Counted from the stretch's first letter, positions 11,279 to 20,509 are shown. The stretch is DNA of 64,000 bases from Candidatus Propionivibrio dominans (GCA_016709335.1 JADJNC010000060.1:62001-126000), one strand, 5' to 3'. Notes: generated from the letters alone by a model not told the origin. Translations and numbers: made by a program.

Positions 11279-12967
11279 GTGTCAAACGTGCTCCAACTTT
11301 TCAAATTCAAGGGCGGTGTCAAACCCGACCCAAAAAAGACACCCTCGGTGCAGATGCCGATCGGCATAGCACCATTGCCCCCGCTGTTGATCGTTCCGCT
11401 GCATCAGAGCATCGGCGGCAAACCGAATCCTCTGGTTGAAGCCGGCGACCGAGTTCTTAAAGGCCAGTTGATTGGCGGTGCCGACCAATGGCTATCTTCG
11501 GCGGTACACGCCCCGACCTCCGGCACCGTGCTGGCTGTAGAGGAACGCCTTGCCGCGCACCCTTCCGGCCTGCCAACGCTCTCGGTGGTGATCGAGCCGG
11601 ACGGTCGCGACGCGTGGATCGAACGGACGCCGCTCGATTACACGGCGCTCGAACCCGAGCGCGTGCGTGAAATCCTTCGCGATTCCGGTGTGGTCGGCCT
11701 CGGCGGCGCGGTATTCCCCAGCCATGCCAAACTCGCCGCCGCAAAGTCGGTGCCGATGGACGAATTGATCATCAACGGTGGTGAGTGCGAGCCCTTCATG
11801 ACCTGCGACGATATCCTGATGCGCGAGCGCGCCGAGGGCATCGTTCTCGGCTCGGGAATCTTCCGCGACCTGCTAAAAGCCAGGCGGGTATTGGTCGGCA
11901 TCGAGGACAACAAGCCGGAAGCCGTTGCCGCCATGAAAGCCGCCGTAGAAAAGCTCGGCGAAAACTTCGAGGTCATTGCCGTACCTACACGCTACCCGGC
12001 GGGTGGCGCCAAGCAGTTGATCCGCGTTCTGACCGGCAAGGAAGTCCCGGCCAGCAAGCGTTCGCCCGAAATGGGTGTGCAGTGCTTCAACGTGGCGACG
12101 GCCTACACCGCCTGGCGTGCCATCGTTCACGGCGAACCGGTGCTTTCGCGCATCGTCACGCTGACTGGCAACGTCGAACAGCCGCGCAACTGGGAAGTAC
12201 TGCTCGGCACCCCGCTCAAGGACTTCGTCGCGCTCGGCAAGCCAAAGTCCGATACCGACCGCTACCTGATGGGCGGCCCGATGATGGGCTTTGAACTACC
12301 CAGTCTCGAAGCGCCGCTGGTCAAGGCCACCAACTGCATCATCGCCGGATCGCCGTCACTGTTTCCTCCGCCTGCGCCGGAAATGCCTTGCATCCGCTGC
12401 GGCGCCTGCGCCGATGTCTGCCCGCACGAGTTGCAGCCCTTCGAGATGTACTGGTTTGCGCGCGCCAGAAACTTCGGCAAGACGCAGGAATACAACATCT
12501 TCGACTGCATTGAATGCGGTTGTTGCAGTTATGTCTGCCCCTCGCACATCCCGCTGGTGCAGTATTTCCGCTTTGCCAAGAGCGAGATCTGGTCGCGCGA
12601 GCGGGAAAAGAACATGGCCGATGCCGCCAAGGCGCGCTTTGAACTGCGCAACGAGCGTGACGAGCGCGAGAAGGCCGAAAAAGCCGAGCGCCTGGCCAGG
12701 GCCGCCGCAGCCAAGGCGGCCGTGAAGAAAGCCCCGCCCGAGTCCGGCAGTGAAGCGCTGTCAGGCGATACATCGGTGGCTGTTGCCGCCGCTGCCCCGC
12801 TTGATGCCGATGCCGCCAAGAAAGCCGCCATCGCCGCGGCCATGGAACGTGCCCGCCAGCAACGTGAAAGCGTGCAGCCGAAGAACACCGAGGGGCTGAC
12901 GGTCGCTCAGCGCAAGGAAATCGCCGAGATCGAAGCGCGCCGGGCGCCCCTGCAGGCCGAAGAATAA
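11279..12967 (+). CDS. rnfC: Rnf/Rsx complex NADH-side subunit C
   Basis: Peripheral flavo-iron-sulfur subunit that binds NADH and FMN. The 562-residue product has the N-terminal lead LFKFKGGVKP, a central Nuo51-like domain with GGAVFPSHAKLA and NGGECEPFMTCDD, and two 4Fe-4S motifs, CIRCGACADVCP and CIECGCCSYVCP (about residues 375-425). A charged Ala/Lys/Glu-rich C-terminal helix (from about 440) follows, as is common in proteobacterial RnfC. The start could be GTG 11279 or GTG 11288; no ATG fits. It ends four bases before the rnfD ATG. Confidence 0.97.
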   Translation: MSNVLQLFKFKGGVKPDPKKTPSVQMPIGIAPLPPLLIVPLHQSIGGKPNPLVEAGDRVLKGQLIGGADQWLSSAVHAPTSGTVLAVEERLAAHPSGLPTLSVVIEPDGRDAWIERTPLDYTALEPERVREILRDSGVVGLGGAVFPSHAKLAAAKSVPMDELIINGGECEPFMTCDDILMRERAEGIVLGSGIFRDLLKARRVLVGIEDNKPEAVAAMKAAVEKLGENFEVIAVPTRYPAGGAKQLIRVLTGKEVPASKRSPEMGVQCFNVATAYTAWRAIVHGEPVLSRIVTLTGNVEQPRNWEVLLGTPLKDFVALGKPKSDTDRYLMGGPMMGFELPSLEAPLVKATNCIIAGSPSLFPPPAPEMPCIRCGACADVCPHELQPFEMYWFARARNFGKTQEYNIFDCIECGCCSYVCPSHIPLVQYFRFAKSEIWSREREKNMADAAKARFELRNERDEREKAEKAERLARAAAAKAAVKKAPPESGSEALSGDTSVAVAAAAPLDADAAKKAAIAAAMERARQQRESVQPKNTEGLTVAQRKEIAEIEARRAPLQAEE

Positions 12968-12971
12968 ACTC

Positions 12972-13991
12972 ATGAACTTCACCACCCCACCCTATCTGAC
13001 GCAGAACGTCAGCGTCCAGCGCGTCATGCTGCAGGTGCTGGCTGCGCTGTTGCCGGGGATCGCTATCTACGTCTGGCTGATCGGACCGATCATTCTGGTA
13101 CAGATCGCCATCGCCACCGCGGCTTCGCTGCTCGCCGAAGCCTTCATGCTGAGCTTGCTCAAGAAGCCGCTGGGCCTCTTTCTTGGCGACGGTAGCGCCA
13201 CCGTCACCGCCTGGCTGATCGCGCTGGCCTTCCCGCCACTCGCTCCGTGGTGGTTGATCGTCGTCGGCGCGCTGTTCGCCATTGTCGTCGCCAAACACCT
13301 CTACGGCGGACTCGGCCAGAACCCGTTCAACCCGGCCATGATCGCCTTCGCCGTGTGCATCGTTTCCTTTCCTGCGCTGATGTCGCAGTGGCCTGCGCTC
13401 GATCGGCAAGCCGGCTTTTCCGAACAACTGGCGCTGGTCCTCGGCACGGCGCCCCGCCTCGATACAATGAGCGGCGCTACCCCGCTCGACGCGCTGAAAA
13501 CTGCGCTCAAGCTGGGCGAAGGGAATACCACGGTGGCGACCATTCTGGCCGACGCACACAACTTCGGCTATTTTGCCGGCAAGGGTTGGGAATGGGTCGC
13601 CGTCGCCTATCTGCTCGGTGGACTGTGGCTCTGGCAGCGGCGGATCATCACCTGGCACGCCCCCTTCGCCTTCCTCGCCGGTATCGTGCTCTTCTCCGGT
13701 GCACTCTGGCTGTGGGACCCGGCGCAGTTCGCCAACCCGGTCTTCCACCTCTTCTCGGGCGGCTCCATGCTCGGCGCCTTCTTCATCGTGACCGACCCGG
13801 TTTCCGGCTCTACGACACCCAGAGGCAAGCTGATCTTCGGATTCTCGGCCGCTGCCCTGGCCTATCTGATCCGTGTCTTTGGCGGCTACCCCGACGGTGT
13901 GGCTTTCGCCGTATTGCTGATGAACATTTGCGTACCCCTGATCGATCTGTATACGCAACCCCCCATCTTTGGCATGAAAAGCAAGCCATGA
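12972..13991 (+). CDS. rnfD: Rnf/Rsx complex membrane subunit D
   Basis: Polytopic subunit carrying a covalent FMN and probably part of the ion path. The 339-residue product has about nine to ten hydrophobic helices. The flavinylation segment MSGATPLDAL lies near residue 167 (its Thr is the expected FMN site), and HLYGGLGQNPFNPAM and FFIVTDPVSGSTTPRG are family hallmarks. The stop overlaps the rnfG start by four bases (ATGA). Confidence 0.98.
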   Translation: MNFTTPPYLTQNVSVQRVMLQVLAALLPGIAIYVWLIGPIILVQIAIATAASLLAEAFMLSLLKKPLGLFLGDGSATVTAWLIALAFPPLAPWWLIVVGALFAIVVAKHLYGGLGQNPFNPAMIAFAVCIVSFPALMSQWPALDRQAGFSEQLALVLGTAPRLDTMSGATPLDALKTALKLGEGNTTVATILADAHNFGYFAGKGWEWVAVAYLLGGLWLWQRRIITWHAPFAFLAGIVLFSGALWLWDPAQFANPVFHLFSGGSMLGAFFIVTDPVSGSTTPRGKLIFGFSAAALAYLIRVFGGYPDGVAFAVLLMNICVPLIDLYTQPPIFGMKSKP

Positions 13992-14689
13992 GGAACCCGG
14001 CAAAACCGCCCACCGCAACAGGAATGGCTGTGCGCACGGCGATCATCCTGTTCATCTTCGTCGCCATTTTTACCGGCCTGCTGTCCGCGGCCTATTTATG
14101 GACGCGCCCGACGATCGAGGCGGCGGCGGCTGAAGAAAAAATGAAGCTGATCGACGAAGTTCTGCCACGCAAGTACTATGACAACGAGCTGCTGAAGGAC
14201 ACGCTACAGATCGCTCCGACTGCCGCGCTCGGGCTGGACGAAGTGTCGACGGCCTATCGTGCGCGCAAGGACGGCAAACCCAGTGCGCTGGTACTTGAGG
14301 CAATCGCCCCCGACGGTTATGCCGGAAAGATCCGCCTGCTCATCGCTTTTGGTTCCGAAGGTGAATTGCTCGGCGTGCGCGTAACGCAACACAAGGAGAC
14401 GCCGGGACTGGGGGACTACATCGATCCGAAAAAAGACAAGAACAAGGAGCACCCGTGGATCACGCAGTTTGACGGACTGACGCCAATGTCCATCGACGAG
14501 CGCGCATGGAAGGTGAAGAAGGACGGCGGGCGCTTCGACTCGATGGTCGGCGCCACCGTGACGCCGCGCGCCGTGATCAAGGCGGTACGCAAGGCAGCCT
14601 TGTATGTCGCCGAGAACCGCGAGCGGTTTTTCGGATCAGAGGACAGAGGACAGAGGACAGAAGACAGTAGACTGAGGTCAGAGAATTAA
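13988..14689 (+). CDS. rnfG: Rnf/Rsx complex flavoprotein subunit G
   Basis: Single-span periplasmic flavoprotein that carries a covalent FMN. I take the ATG at 13988 (233 residues), which overlaps the rnfD stop; the frame runs open far upstream but only as a shadow of rnfD. One helix near residues 17-38 is followed by an FMN-binding domain with TQHKETPGLGDYI and the attachment segment MVGATVTPRAV. The residue before GATVT is Val rather than the usual Ser/Thr. The last about 17 residues (SEDRGQRTEDSRLRSEN) come from a GAGGACAGAGGACAG repeat running into the gene. Confidence 0.96.
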   Translation: MRNPAKPPTATGMAVRTAIILFIFVAIFTGLLSAAYLWTRPTIEAAAAEEKMKLIDEVLPRKYYDNELLKDTLQIAPTAALGLDEVSTAYRARKDGKPSALVLEAIAPDGYAGKIRLLIAFGSEGELLGVRVTQHKETPGLGDYIDPKKDKNKEHPWITQFDGLTPMSIDERAWKVKKDGGRFDSMVGATVTPRAVIKAVRKAALYVAENRERFFGSEDRGQRTEDSRLRSEN

Positions 14690-14690
14690 T
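14636..14690 (+). repeat. Short tandem GGACAGA repeat overlapping the 3' end of rnfG
   Basis: Units of the form GAGGACA / GAAGACA are repeated about five times with decay and cover the last codons of rnfG. The translated product is an Arg/Glu/Asp-rich tail not expected for RnfG, so this looks like a repeat that slid into the coding end. Confidence 0.7.
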
Positions 14691-14701
14691 ATTAGGAATA
14701 C

Positions 14702-15388
14702 ATGATGACCCGTGACGAATTCCGCGAGATTGCCGCCAATGGCGTGTGGGCCAAGAACACCAGCCTGATTCAGATTCTCGGCCTGTGCCCGCTGCTGGCG
14801 GTCACCACCAACCTGGTCAATGGCGTGATGCTGTCGCTGGCCACGATCATCGTCATGGCCATCTCGGGGCTGGCTGTTTCCAGCCTGCGCTTCCTGATCC
14901 CGCATGAGATCCGCATCCCGGTATTCATCCTGATCGTCGCTGCGCTGGTCACCGTGGTCGACCTGCTGTTCAACGCCTGGCTGCACGAGCTGTATCTGGT
15001 ACTCGGCATCTTCATCCCGCTGATCGTCACCAACTGCATCGTGCTGGCGCGCGTCGAGGCCTTTGCCAACAAGAGCCCGCCGCTGCAAGCCATGTTCGAC
15101 GGCATTTTCATGGGCGTCGGCATGCTGTGGACACTGGCCCTGCTCGGTGGTTTGCGCGAACTGATCGGCGGCGGCACGCTGTTCTCGGGAATCGACATGG
15201 TCTTCCCCGGACTGCAAGCCCTGCAACTGCTGCCGAAGGACTACCCCGGTCTGCTGCTCGCCATACTTCCGCCTGGCGCCTTTATCCTGCTTGGTTGCCT
15301 GATTGCCTGGAAAAACTGGATCGAGGCGCGCGCCGCCGCACGCCAGCAACGCCGCTCACCGCAGCCGGCCACTGCGGCTGGCGCCTAG
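14702..15388 (+). CDS. rnfE: Rnf/Rsx complex membrane subunit E
   Basis: Polytopic partner of RnfA; the pair is inverted in the membrane and shares an Fe-S centre. The 228-residue product (start ATG 14702 or 14705) has six helices and the cysteine segments IQILGLCPLLAVT and IVTNCIVLARVEAFA. AGGAATAC before the start serves as ribosome site. It completes the order A-B-C-D-G-E and is followed by nth, as in enterobacteria. Confidence 0.97.
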   Translation: MMTRDEFREIAANGVWAKNTSLIQILGLCPLLAVTTNLVNGVMLSLATIIVMAISGLAVSSLRFLIPHEIRIPVFILIVAALVTVVDLLFNAWLHELYLVLGIFIPLIVTNCIVLARVEAFANKSPPLQAMFDGIFMGVGMLWTLALLGGLRELIGGGTLFSGIDMVFPGLQALQLLPKDYPGLLLAILPPGAFILLGCLIAWKNWIEARAAARQQRRSPQPATAAGA

Positions 15389-15403
15389 GAAATCGCGAGC
15401 GCT

Positions 15404-16078
15404 ATGAATCCGGCCAGGCGCGCCGAAATCTTCAGGCGTCTGCGCGCGGCCAATCCTGAACCGAGAACCGAGCTTGAATACGCGACGACTTTCCAGTTGC
15501 TGGTCGCCGTCATCCTCTCGGCGCAAGCCACCGACAAGAGCGTCAACCTGGCAACGCCCCGGCTGTTTGCCGATGCACCGACGCCGCAGGCCATGTTCGC
15601 GCTCGGTGAAGCCGGGCTGGCCGACTACATCAGTCGCATCGGCCTCTACCCGACCAAGGCGAAGAACGTGATCGCTACCTGCCGCCAGCTCATCGAACGT
15701 CATGGCGGCGAGGTACCGCACAACAGGGAAGACCTCGAAGCGCTGCCCGGCGTCGGGCGCAAGACCGCCAACGTGGTGCTCAACACGGCATTCGGCGAAC
15801 CGGCCATCGCCGTCGACACGCATATTTTCCGCGTTGCCAACCGGACAAGGATCGCAGTCGGCAAAACACCGCTTGCAGTCGAACTCAAGCTGTTAAAATC
15901 GGTGCCGGAAGAATTCAAGCGGGACGCCCATCACTGGCTGATCCTGCACGGACGCTATGTCTGCAAGGCGCGCCAGCCGCAATGCGGGCACTGCACCATT
16001 GCCGATCTGTGTGAGTACAAGGAAAAATCATCACCACCAAGACACCAAGAACACCAGGTTTCACCAAGAAATTCATGA
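15404..16078 (+). CDS. nth: Endonuclease III
   Basis: DNA glycosylase/AP lyase that removes oxidised pyrimidines. The 224-residue product has the helix-hairpin-helix LPGVGRKTANVVL with its catalytic lysine, the catalytic Asp in AVDTHIFRV, and the 4Fe-4S loop C-x6-C-x2-C-x5-C ending in CEYKE. The last about 16 residues (SPPRHQEHQVSPRNS) are encoded by an ACCAAGACACCAAGAACACC repeat, so the natural end was probably a few codons after the last cysteine. It directly follows rnfE. Confidence 0.96.
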   Translation: MNPARRAEIFRRLRAANPEPRTELEYATTFQLLVAVILSAQATDKSVNLATPRLFADAPTPQAMFALGEAGLADYISRIGLYPTKAKNVIATCRQLIERHGGEVPHNREDLEALPGVGRKTANVVLNTAFGEPAIAVDTHIFRVANRTRIAVGKTPLAVELKLLKSVPEEFKRDAHHWLILHGRYVCKARQPQCGHCTIADLCEYKEKSSPPRHQEHQVSPRNS

Positions 16079-16126
16079 AGAAAAGACTTGGTGTTCCTTG
16101 GTGTTCTTGGTGTCTTGGTGGTAAAG
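16030..16126. repeat. Long perfect inverted repeat (ACCACCAAGACACCAAG family)
   Basis: The left arm (about 16033-16056) and right arm (about 16099-16123) are exact reverse complements over about 24 bases, separated by about 40 bases. The hairpin would be very stable and could end transcription of the rnf-nth operon. The left arm is inside the nth reading frame and supplies its last residues. Confidence 0.85.
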
Positions 16127-16157
16127 CACTTGAAGTTAACTTGCCACGGCTCAACCA

Positions 16158-17306
16158 ATGACCGTCGCCACCGCCCTCGTAACCGGCAACGACCCGCTGC
16201 CCCATCTCGCTGAACAGGCTATTCATCAGGCGCTGGCCAGGGCCGGGCTGACACATGCCAATGGCGTGCTGCTTTTCCTGACCCCGGAGTTCGCCCGTCA
16301 CGCCCAGCAGACCGTCACGGCCGTTGCCCGCGCGGCGCAGTGCACCCAGATCGCCGGTGGCATTGCCTCGGGCGTTTTGACCGAATCCGGCTGGGCCCTT
16401 GATCGCCCTGCGGTAGCTGTCATGGTTTTGGGCCGTGGTCTTTCGCTTGGTCACCCGGAGGCTGGCAAGCAGCCACTACTGAGCTATGCCGGCGGCTCCT
16501 TTCCGCCGGACTGGAGCGATTCCGGAACGCGCTTTGGTGGAGTTTTCAGCGGCAGTTTTGCCGCCAGTGCAGGTATCGCCGAAGCACCTGTCTGGCAGCA
16601 GAGCCGCCTCAGCGAGCCGCCGCGCTGTAGCGTGCAACTATTGGGTGCCGATGTAGATATCGGCGTCTCCAGTGGCTTGCAACTGCTCGGCGAACCCCAG
16701 CCGGTGAACAGCAGCAAGGGCTACGATCTTGAAAAGATCGGCGGTCATGCCGCTTTAAAGAGTCTGAGCCGGCTGCTGCCGCCCGACCTGCGTCAGCATT
16801 TAGCACAGCACCTGCATCAGCTTGGCGCCGTGCTCATCGATGATGCGAACAACGCCACAAAAGCGCTGGCCGAAGGCCGCTACCGGCCGATCGCCATCAT
16901 CGCTGCCAACGCCGACAATTCGCTGACGCTGGCCGAACGCGTCGCGCCGCGACAGTACCTGGCCTGGGCCATCCGGCAACCGATCGCGGCTGAAGCCGAC
17001 ATGCGGCAAATGCTTGAGCGTCTGGTCGAAAAGAGCGAACAAACGGAAATCACCACTCCTCCGGCCTGTGCCCTGATGTTTTCGTGCATTGGCCGTGGCC
17101 CCTATTTTTACGGCGGGGAAGACCGCGACCTCGACCTCCTGCGCGAACGTTTCCCCAGGCTGCCCATACTCGGCACCTACGGTACCGGCCAGATTGCACC
17201 GACTACCCGCGTAGCGCATTACTTCAACCGCCAGTTGCAGAACGCCGTTGTCACCGCACTGGTCACCAAGCACGAGCAGAAAGCCCATGTTCAATCCCTC
17301 ACGTGA
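16158..17306 (+). CDS. FIST-domain signal-transduction protein
   Basis: The 382-residue soluble protein matches the FIST N plus FIST C layout, thought to bind small ligands such as amino acids and found alone or fused to signalling domains. Seen: the N-terminal half with ANGVLLFLTPEF and the Gly-rich IAGGIASGVLTESGW, and the C-terminal half with FSCIGRGPYFYGGEDRDLDL and PILGTYGTGQIAP, both typical of the family. No membrane helix is seen. It overlaps the next gene by about 20 bases, so the two are probably co-expressed. The function in this organism is unknown. Confidence 0.82.
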   Translation: MTVATALVTGNDPLPHLAEQAIHQALARAGLTHANGVLLFLTPEFARHAQQTVTAVARAAQCTQIAGGIASGVLTESGWALDRPAVAVMVLGRGLSLGHPEAGKQPLLSYAGGSFPPDWSDSGTRFGGVFSGSFAASAGIAEAPVWQQSRLSEPPRCSVQLLGADVDIGVSSGLQLLGEPQPVNSSKGYDLEKIGGHAALKSLSRLLPPDLRQHLAQHLHQLGAVLIDDANNATKALAEGRYRPIAIIAANADNSLTLAERVAPRQYLAWAIRQPIAAEADMRQMLERLVEKSEQTEITTPPACALMFSCIGRGPYFYGGEDRDLDLLRERFPRLPILGTYGTGQIAPTTRVAHYFNRQLQNAVVTALVTKHEQKAHVQSLT

Positions 17307-17715
17307 GCAGGTTCGCGTTTTTTTCTGCGAATCCTGGCGCAAACACCGCGAACGCCTGGTTCTCGAAGGCGCCGAAGCGACGGCTGCCGACCTGATCGAA
17401 CAGCACCCGGAATACCACGCCCTGCTGGAAAACCCGCAAGCCGCTGTTGCGCAGGAGTTCACACCCGAAAGCGGGCAGATGAACCCCTTTCTTCATCTCT
17501 CCCTGCACCTGGCCATCGCCGATCAGATCAGCATCGACCAGCCGCCGGGAATTCGTGCCGCCTACCACAAACTGCGCACCCGTCTTGACGTGCACCAGGC
17601 TGAACATGCCATCCTGGAGTGTCTCGGCGAAACGCTCTGGCGTGCCCAGCGCGAGGGCGGTACGCTTGACGCCGATCAGTATCTGGAATGCGTAAGGCGC
17701 GCCACGGGGAGCTGA
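17287..17715 (+). CDS. DUF1841 family protein
   Basis: Conserved small protein of beta- and gammaproteobacteria without known function. The ATG at 17287 gives 142 residues beginning MFNPSREQVRVFFCESW, with LIEQHPEYHALLE and NPFLHLSLHLAIADQISIDQ, which are the family's hallmarks. It is mostly helical and soluble, with no catalytic motif apparent. It overlaps the end of the FIST-domain gene, suggesting a shared transcript. Confidence 0.88.
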   Translation: MFNPSREQVRVFFCESWRKHRERLVLEGAEATAADLIEQHPEYHALLENPQAAVAQEFTPESGQMNPFLHLSLHLAIADQISIDQPPGIRAAYHKLRTRLDVHQAEHAILECLGETLWRAQREGGTLDADQYLECVRRATGS

Positions 17716-17784
17716 GCAACTCCTGGATCCAAGCCCTGCTTGCCGCACTCTGACTCACAGCTTAAATTTGTTCTATCAGTCCCC

Positions 17785-17890
17785 AGTCATTCCGGCGAAA
17801 GCCGGAATCCAGATTCGTTTATCTGATCAAGATGTTAAAAGAACAGTTTGATAAACGAACTGGATTCCGGGTCAAGCCCGGAATGACGGT
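17785..17890. repeat. Dispersed palindromic repeat, copy C
   Basis: The left part is GTCATTCCGGCGAAAGCCGGA and the right part CTGGATTCCGGGTCAAGCCC followed by GGAATGAC. Inside is an inner pair, TTCGTTTATCTGAT and its near-complement TTGATAAACGAA, so the whole unit folds as a long cruciform. It belongs to the same family as 1797-1925 and 47137-47275. Confidence 0.85.
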
Positions 17891-18006
17891 ATTTCAATGA
17901 GTTAGCGCTAGAACAAATTTACCGTGCCGACTTACTTAAGTTCTGTAGCCAGAACCGCGCACTCGATGCATACTGCCGATCGGAACCTTGGCGGAAAGGA
18001 ATTGTG

Positions 18007-18663
18007 ATGAAAACCAATCAAAGGCGCGCTGTTCTCAAGCAACTGGCCGCCAGCGCTGTGCTCGGCAGCGTCGGCATCAGCGGTCTGCTGCGCGAGGCCC
18101 TGGCGAACGGGTCGAAACCTGTCACTCCCGGCATGTACAAGGTCAAGGGCATGGTTACCATCAACGGCAAATCGGCGGTGCCCGGCATGGCCATTGGCTC
18201 AGGGGACAGCATCGTCACCGGCGCCAACAGCGAGGCGATTTACGTTATCGGGCAGGATGCCTTCCTGCAACGGGCCAGCAGTACGGTGAGCTTTTCCGGT
18301 GCCAGCGCAGACGTCATGCGGGTGCTGAGCGGCAAGATACTTTCGGTATTCGGCAAGGGCTCCAAGAAGCTGGAGACGGCGACGGCGACGATAGGCATTC
18401 GCGGTACGGGCTGCTACATCGAATCGGAAGCCCGGCGGGTGTACTTCTGCCTGTGCTACGGTGTCGCGGAACTGATTCCGACAGCCAATACGAATCATGT
18501 CGAGAAAATCGAAACCAGGTATCACGATCATCCGCTTTACATCCACGACTCGTCGATGTCGATGATCGTCGATGCCCCGGTAATCAACCACAGCGACCTG
18601 GAACTTAAATTGCTTGAAAGCCTGGTCGGTCGCTGGCCGCCGTTCAGCCAGGGCACCTATTGA
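18007..18663 (+). CDS. Exported FecR-like domain protein
   Basis: Product of 218 residues from ATG 18007 (a GTG lies just before). The N-terminus NQRRAVLKQLAASAVLG, with twin arginines followed by a hydrophobic stretch, looks like a Tat-type signal peptide (about residues 1-33). The body has GMAIGSGDSIVTGANSEAIY and a later TATIGIRGTG, a pattern seen in FecR-type periplasmic domains. Cysteines cluster in CYIESEARRVYFCLCYG, reminiscent of metal or heme binding, but this is unproven. No sigma factor or TonB receptor gene is next to it. Confidence 0.6.
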   Translation: MKTNQRRAVLKQLAASAVLGSVGISGLLREALANGSKPVTPGMYKVKGMVTINGKSAVPGMAIGSGDSIVTGANSEAIYVIGQDAFLQRASSTVSFSGASADVMRVLSGKILSVFGKGSKKLETATATIGIRGTGCYIESEARRVYFCLCYGVAELIPTANTNHVEKIETRYHDHPLYIHDSSMSMIVDAPVINHSDLELKLLESLVGRWPPFSQGTY

Positions 18664-18665
18664 TA

Positions 18666-20465
18666 TTAGATGCGCTCGGAAGGTGGCGCGACCTTGAACA
18701 CTTCGGCCAGCGTTGTCATTCCCGCCGCAATTTTCATCGCGCCGGAGATGCGCAGGGGTTTCATTCCTTCACGGTAGGCCAGATCGCGGATCTTGGAGAC
18801 ATCGGCGTTATCGCTGATCGCCTGTTTCATGTCCGGTGACAGCATGAGGATTTCATAGACGCCGACGCGACCGCGATAGCCGGTCATGCGGCATTCAAGA
18901 CAGCCCACCGGATGATGAAAGTTGGCTGGACGATTGGCCTTCCACGGGGCGACCAGACGGTCCCACATCGACTCATCCTCGGCGCTGGCCGGACTCGATT
19001 TCTTGCAACTCGGGCACAGCACGCGCACCAGTCGCTGGGCCATGACACCAAGTACCGTGGCGCTGATCAGATAGGATGGAACACCCAGATCGAGCATGCG
19101 CGTTACCGCCGACGGGGAATCGTTGGTATGCAGCGTGGACAGCACCAGGTGACCGGTCAATGCCGCCTGGATGGTCACTTCGGCAGTTTCCAGATCGCGG
19201 ATTTCGCCGACCATGATGATGTCCGGGTCCTGTCGCATCAGCGCCCGCACGCCCTGGGCGAAATCCAGCTCGATGGCGTTCTGTACCTGCATCTGATTGA
19301 ACGCCGGCTCGACCATTTCGATCGGATCCTCGATGGTGCACACGTTGACTGCCGGCGTGGCCAACTGCTTGAGCGTCGAGTAGAGCGTTGTCGTTTTTCC
19401 CGATCCGGTCGGGCCGGTGACCAGAATAATGCCGTTGGGGCTTTCCGACATCAACTTCCAGCGTACCTGATCCTCCTCGGAAAAACCGAGATCGGTAAAG
19501 TTGCGGACCAGCACTTCGGGGTCAAAAATCCGCATCACCATTTTTTCGCCAAACGCCGTCGGCAGGGTCGACAGACGCAACTCGGCCTCCTGCCCGTCGG
19601 CTGTTCGCGTCTTGATTCGCCCATCCTGCGGACGACGCTTTTCAACCAGGTCCATGCGACCCAGAATCTTGATGCGGCTGACCATCGCCGCCATCACACT
19701 CATCGGTATCTGATAAACCTGATGCAGCACGCCGTCGATACGGAAGCGTACGATACCAAGTTCGCGCCGCGGTTCGATGTGAATATCGCTGGCTCTCTGC
19801 TCGAAGGCATACTGCCAGAGCCAGTCGACGATATTGACGATATGCTGGTCGTTGGCATCGAACTGGCGATTGGTTCGCCCCAGTTCGACCAGTTGCTCGA
19901 ACGAAGAAAGCCCCGAGCTTTGCCCGCCCTGTTGCGACGCCTTCTTGACCGAACGCGCGAGGTTGTAGAACTCGACCAGGAAGCGTGCCACATCGACCGG
20001 GCTGGCGATCACCCGCCGAATTTTCTTTTTGACAATCGGCAGGATCTCTTTTTCCCAGTCGCGCAGAAAGGGCTCGGTTGTCGCAAAGACAACTTCCTGC
20101 GCGGTCACTTGCACCGGCAGTATGCCGAAGCGTGTCGCATAGGCGCTCGACATGACATCGGTCACCGCCGTGAAGTCGATCTTCAGCGGATCGATATGGT
20201 AATACTCGAGCCCGACCTTGCCCGCCAGCCATTCCCCGAGGTCATCGAGCGTCAGGGCGCGGTTTGGCGGCAGCAGCGATTTCCACTTCTGCTCAGCAAC
20301 GATGACCAGCGGATGTGCCGTCAGCCGCTTCAGACGAAACTCTGCGATCAGGGCATCCGCTTCGGGTTTGGCGACGATACCGTCAGCCACCAGCAAACCG
20401 AGGACTTCCGCCACCGTCAGGCGGTGATCAGGCGTGGTATTCGCCGTCTGCTCAGACATAAGCAA
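18666..20465 (-). CDS. GspE/PilB-family secretion ATPase
   Basis: Hexameric cytoplasmic ATPase that powers type II secretion or type IV pilus assembly. The 599-residue product has an N-terminal MshE-like domain (about 10-160). The ATPase core follows, with Walker A GPTGSGKTTT, an Asp box in TIEDPIE, Walker B DIIMVGEIRD, the His box TLHTNDSPSAVTRM, and a zinc-binding pair CPSC...CLEC in the C-terminal part. The neighbours are not pilus or secretion genes, so it is an orphan here and its partner system is unknown. Confidence 0.92.
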   Translation of the reverse strand: MLMSEQTANTTPDHRLTVAEVLGLLVADGIVAKPEADALIAEFRLKRLTAHPLVIVAEQKWKSLLPPNRALTLDDLGEWLAGKVGLEYYHIDPLKIDFTAVTDVMSSAYATRFGILPVQVTAQEVVFATTEPFLRDWEKEILPIVKKKIRRVIASPVDVARFLVEFYNLARSVKKASQQGGQSSGLSSFEQLVELGRTNRQFDANDQHIVNIVDWLWQYAFEQRASDIHIEPRRELGIVRFRIDGVLHQVYQIPMSVMAAMVSRIKILGRMDLVEKRRPQDGRIKTRTADGQEAELRLSTLPTAFGEKMVMRIFDPEVLVRNFTDLGFSEEDQVRWKLMSESPNGIILVTGPTGSGKTTTLYSTLKQLATPAVNVCTIEDPIEMVEPAFNQMQVQNAIELDFAQGVRALMRQDPDIIMVGEIRDLETAEVTIQAALTGHLVLSTLHTNDSPSAVTRMLDLGVPSYLISATVLGVMAQRLVRVLCPSCKKSSPASAEDESMWDRLVAPWKANRPANFHHPVGCLECRMTGYRGRVGVYEILMLSPDMKQAISDNADVSKIRDLAYREGMKPLRISGAMKIAAGMTTLAEVFKVAPPSERI

Positions 20466-20509
20466 AATTCCAGTGAGGTGATGCGCAGACTATACCCGAC
20501 AAGCCACCG

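Noticed and set aside
12339..14018. 559-codon minus-strand frame over rnfC-rnfD
   Set aside because: Shadow of the rnf genes; Arg/Gly-rich and without motifs.
17785..17890. Possible CRISPR unit
   Set aside because: Only single dispersed copies with inverted arms; no regular repeat-spacer array anywhere in the window.
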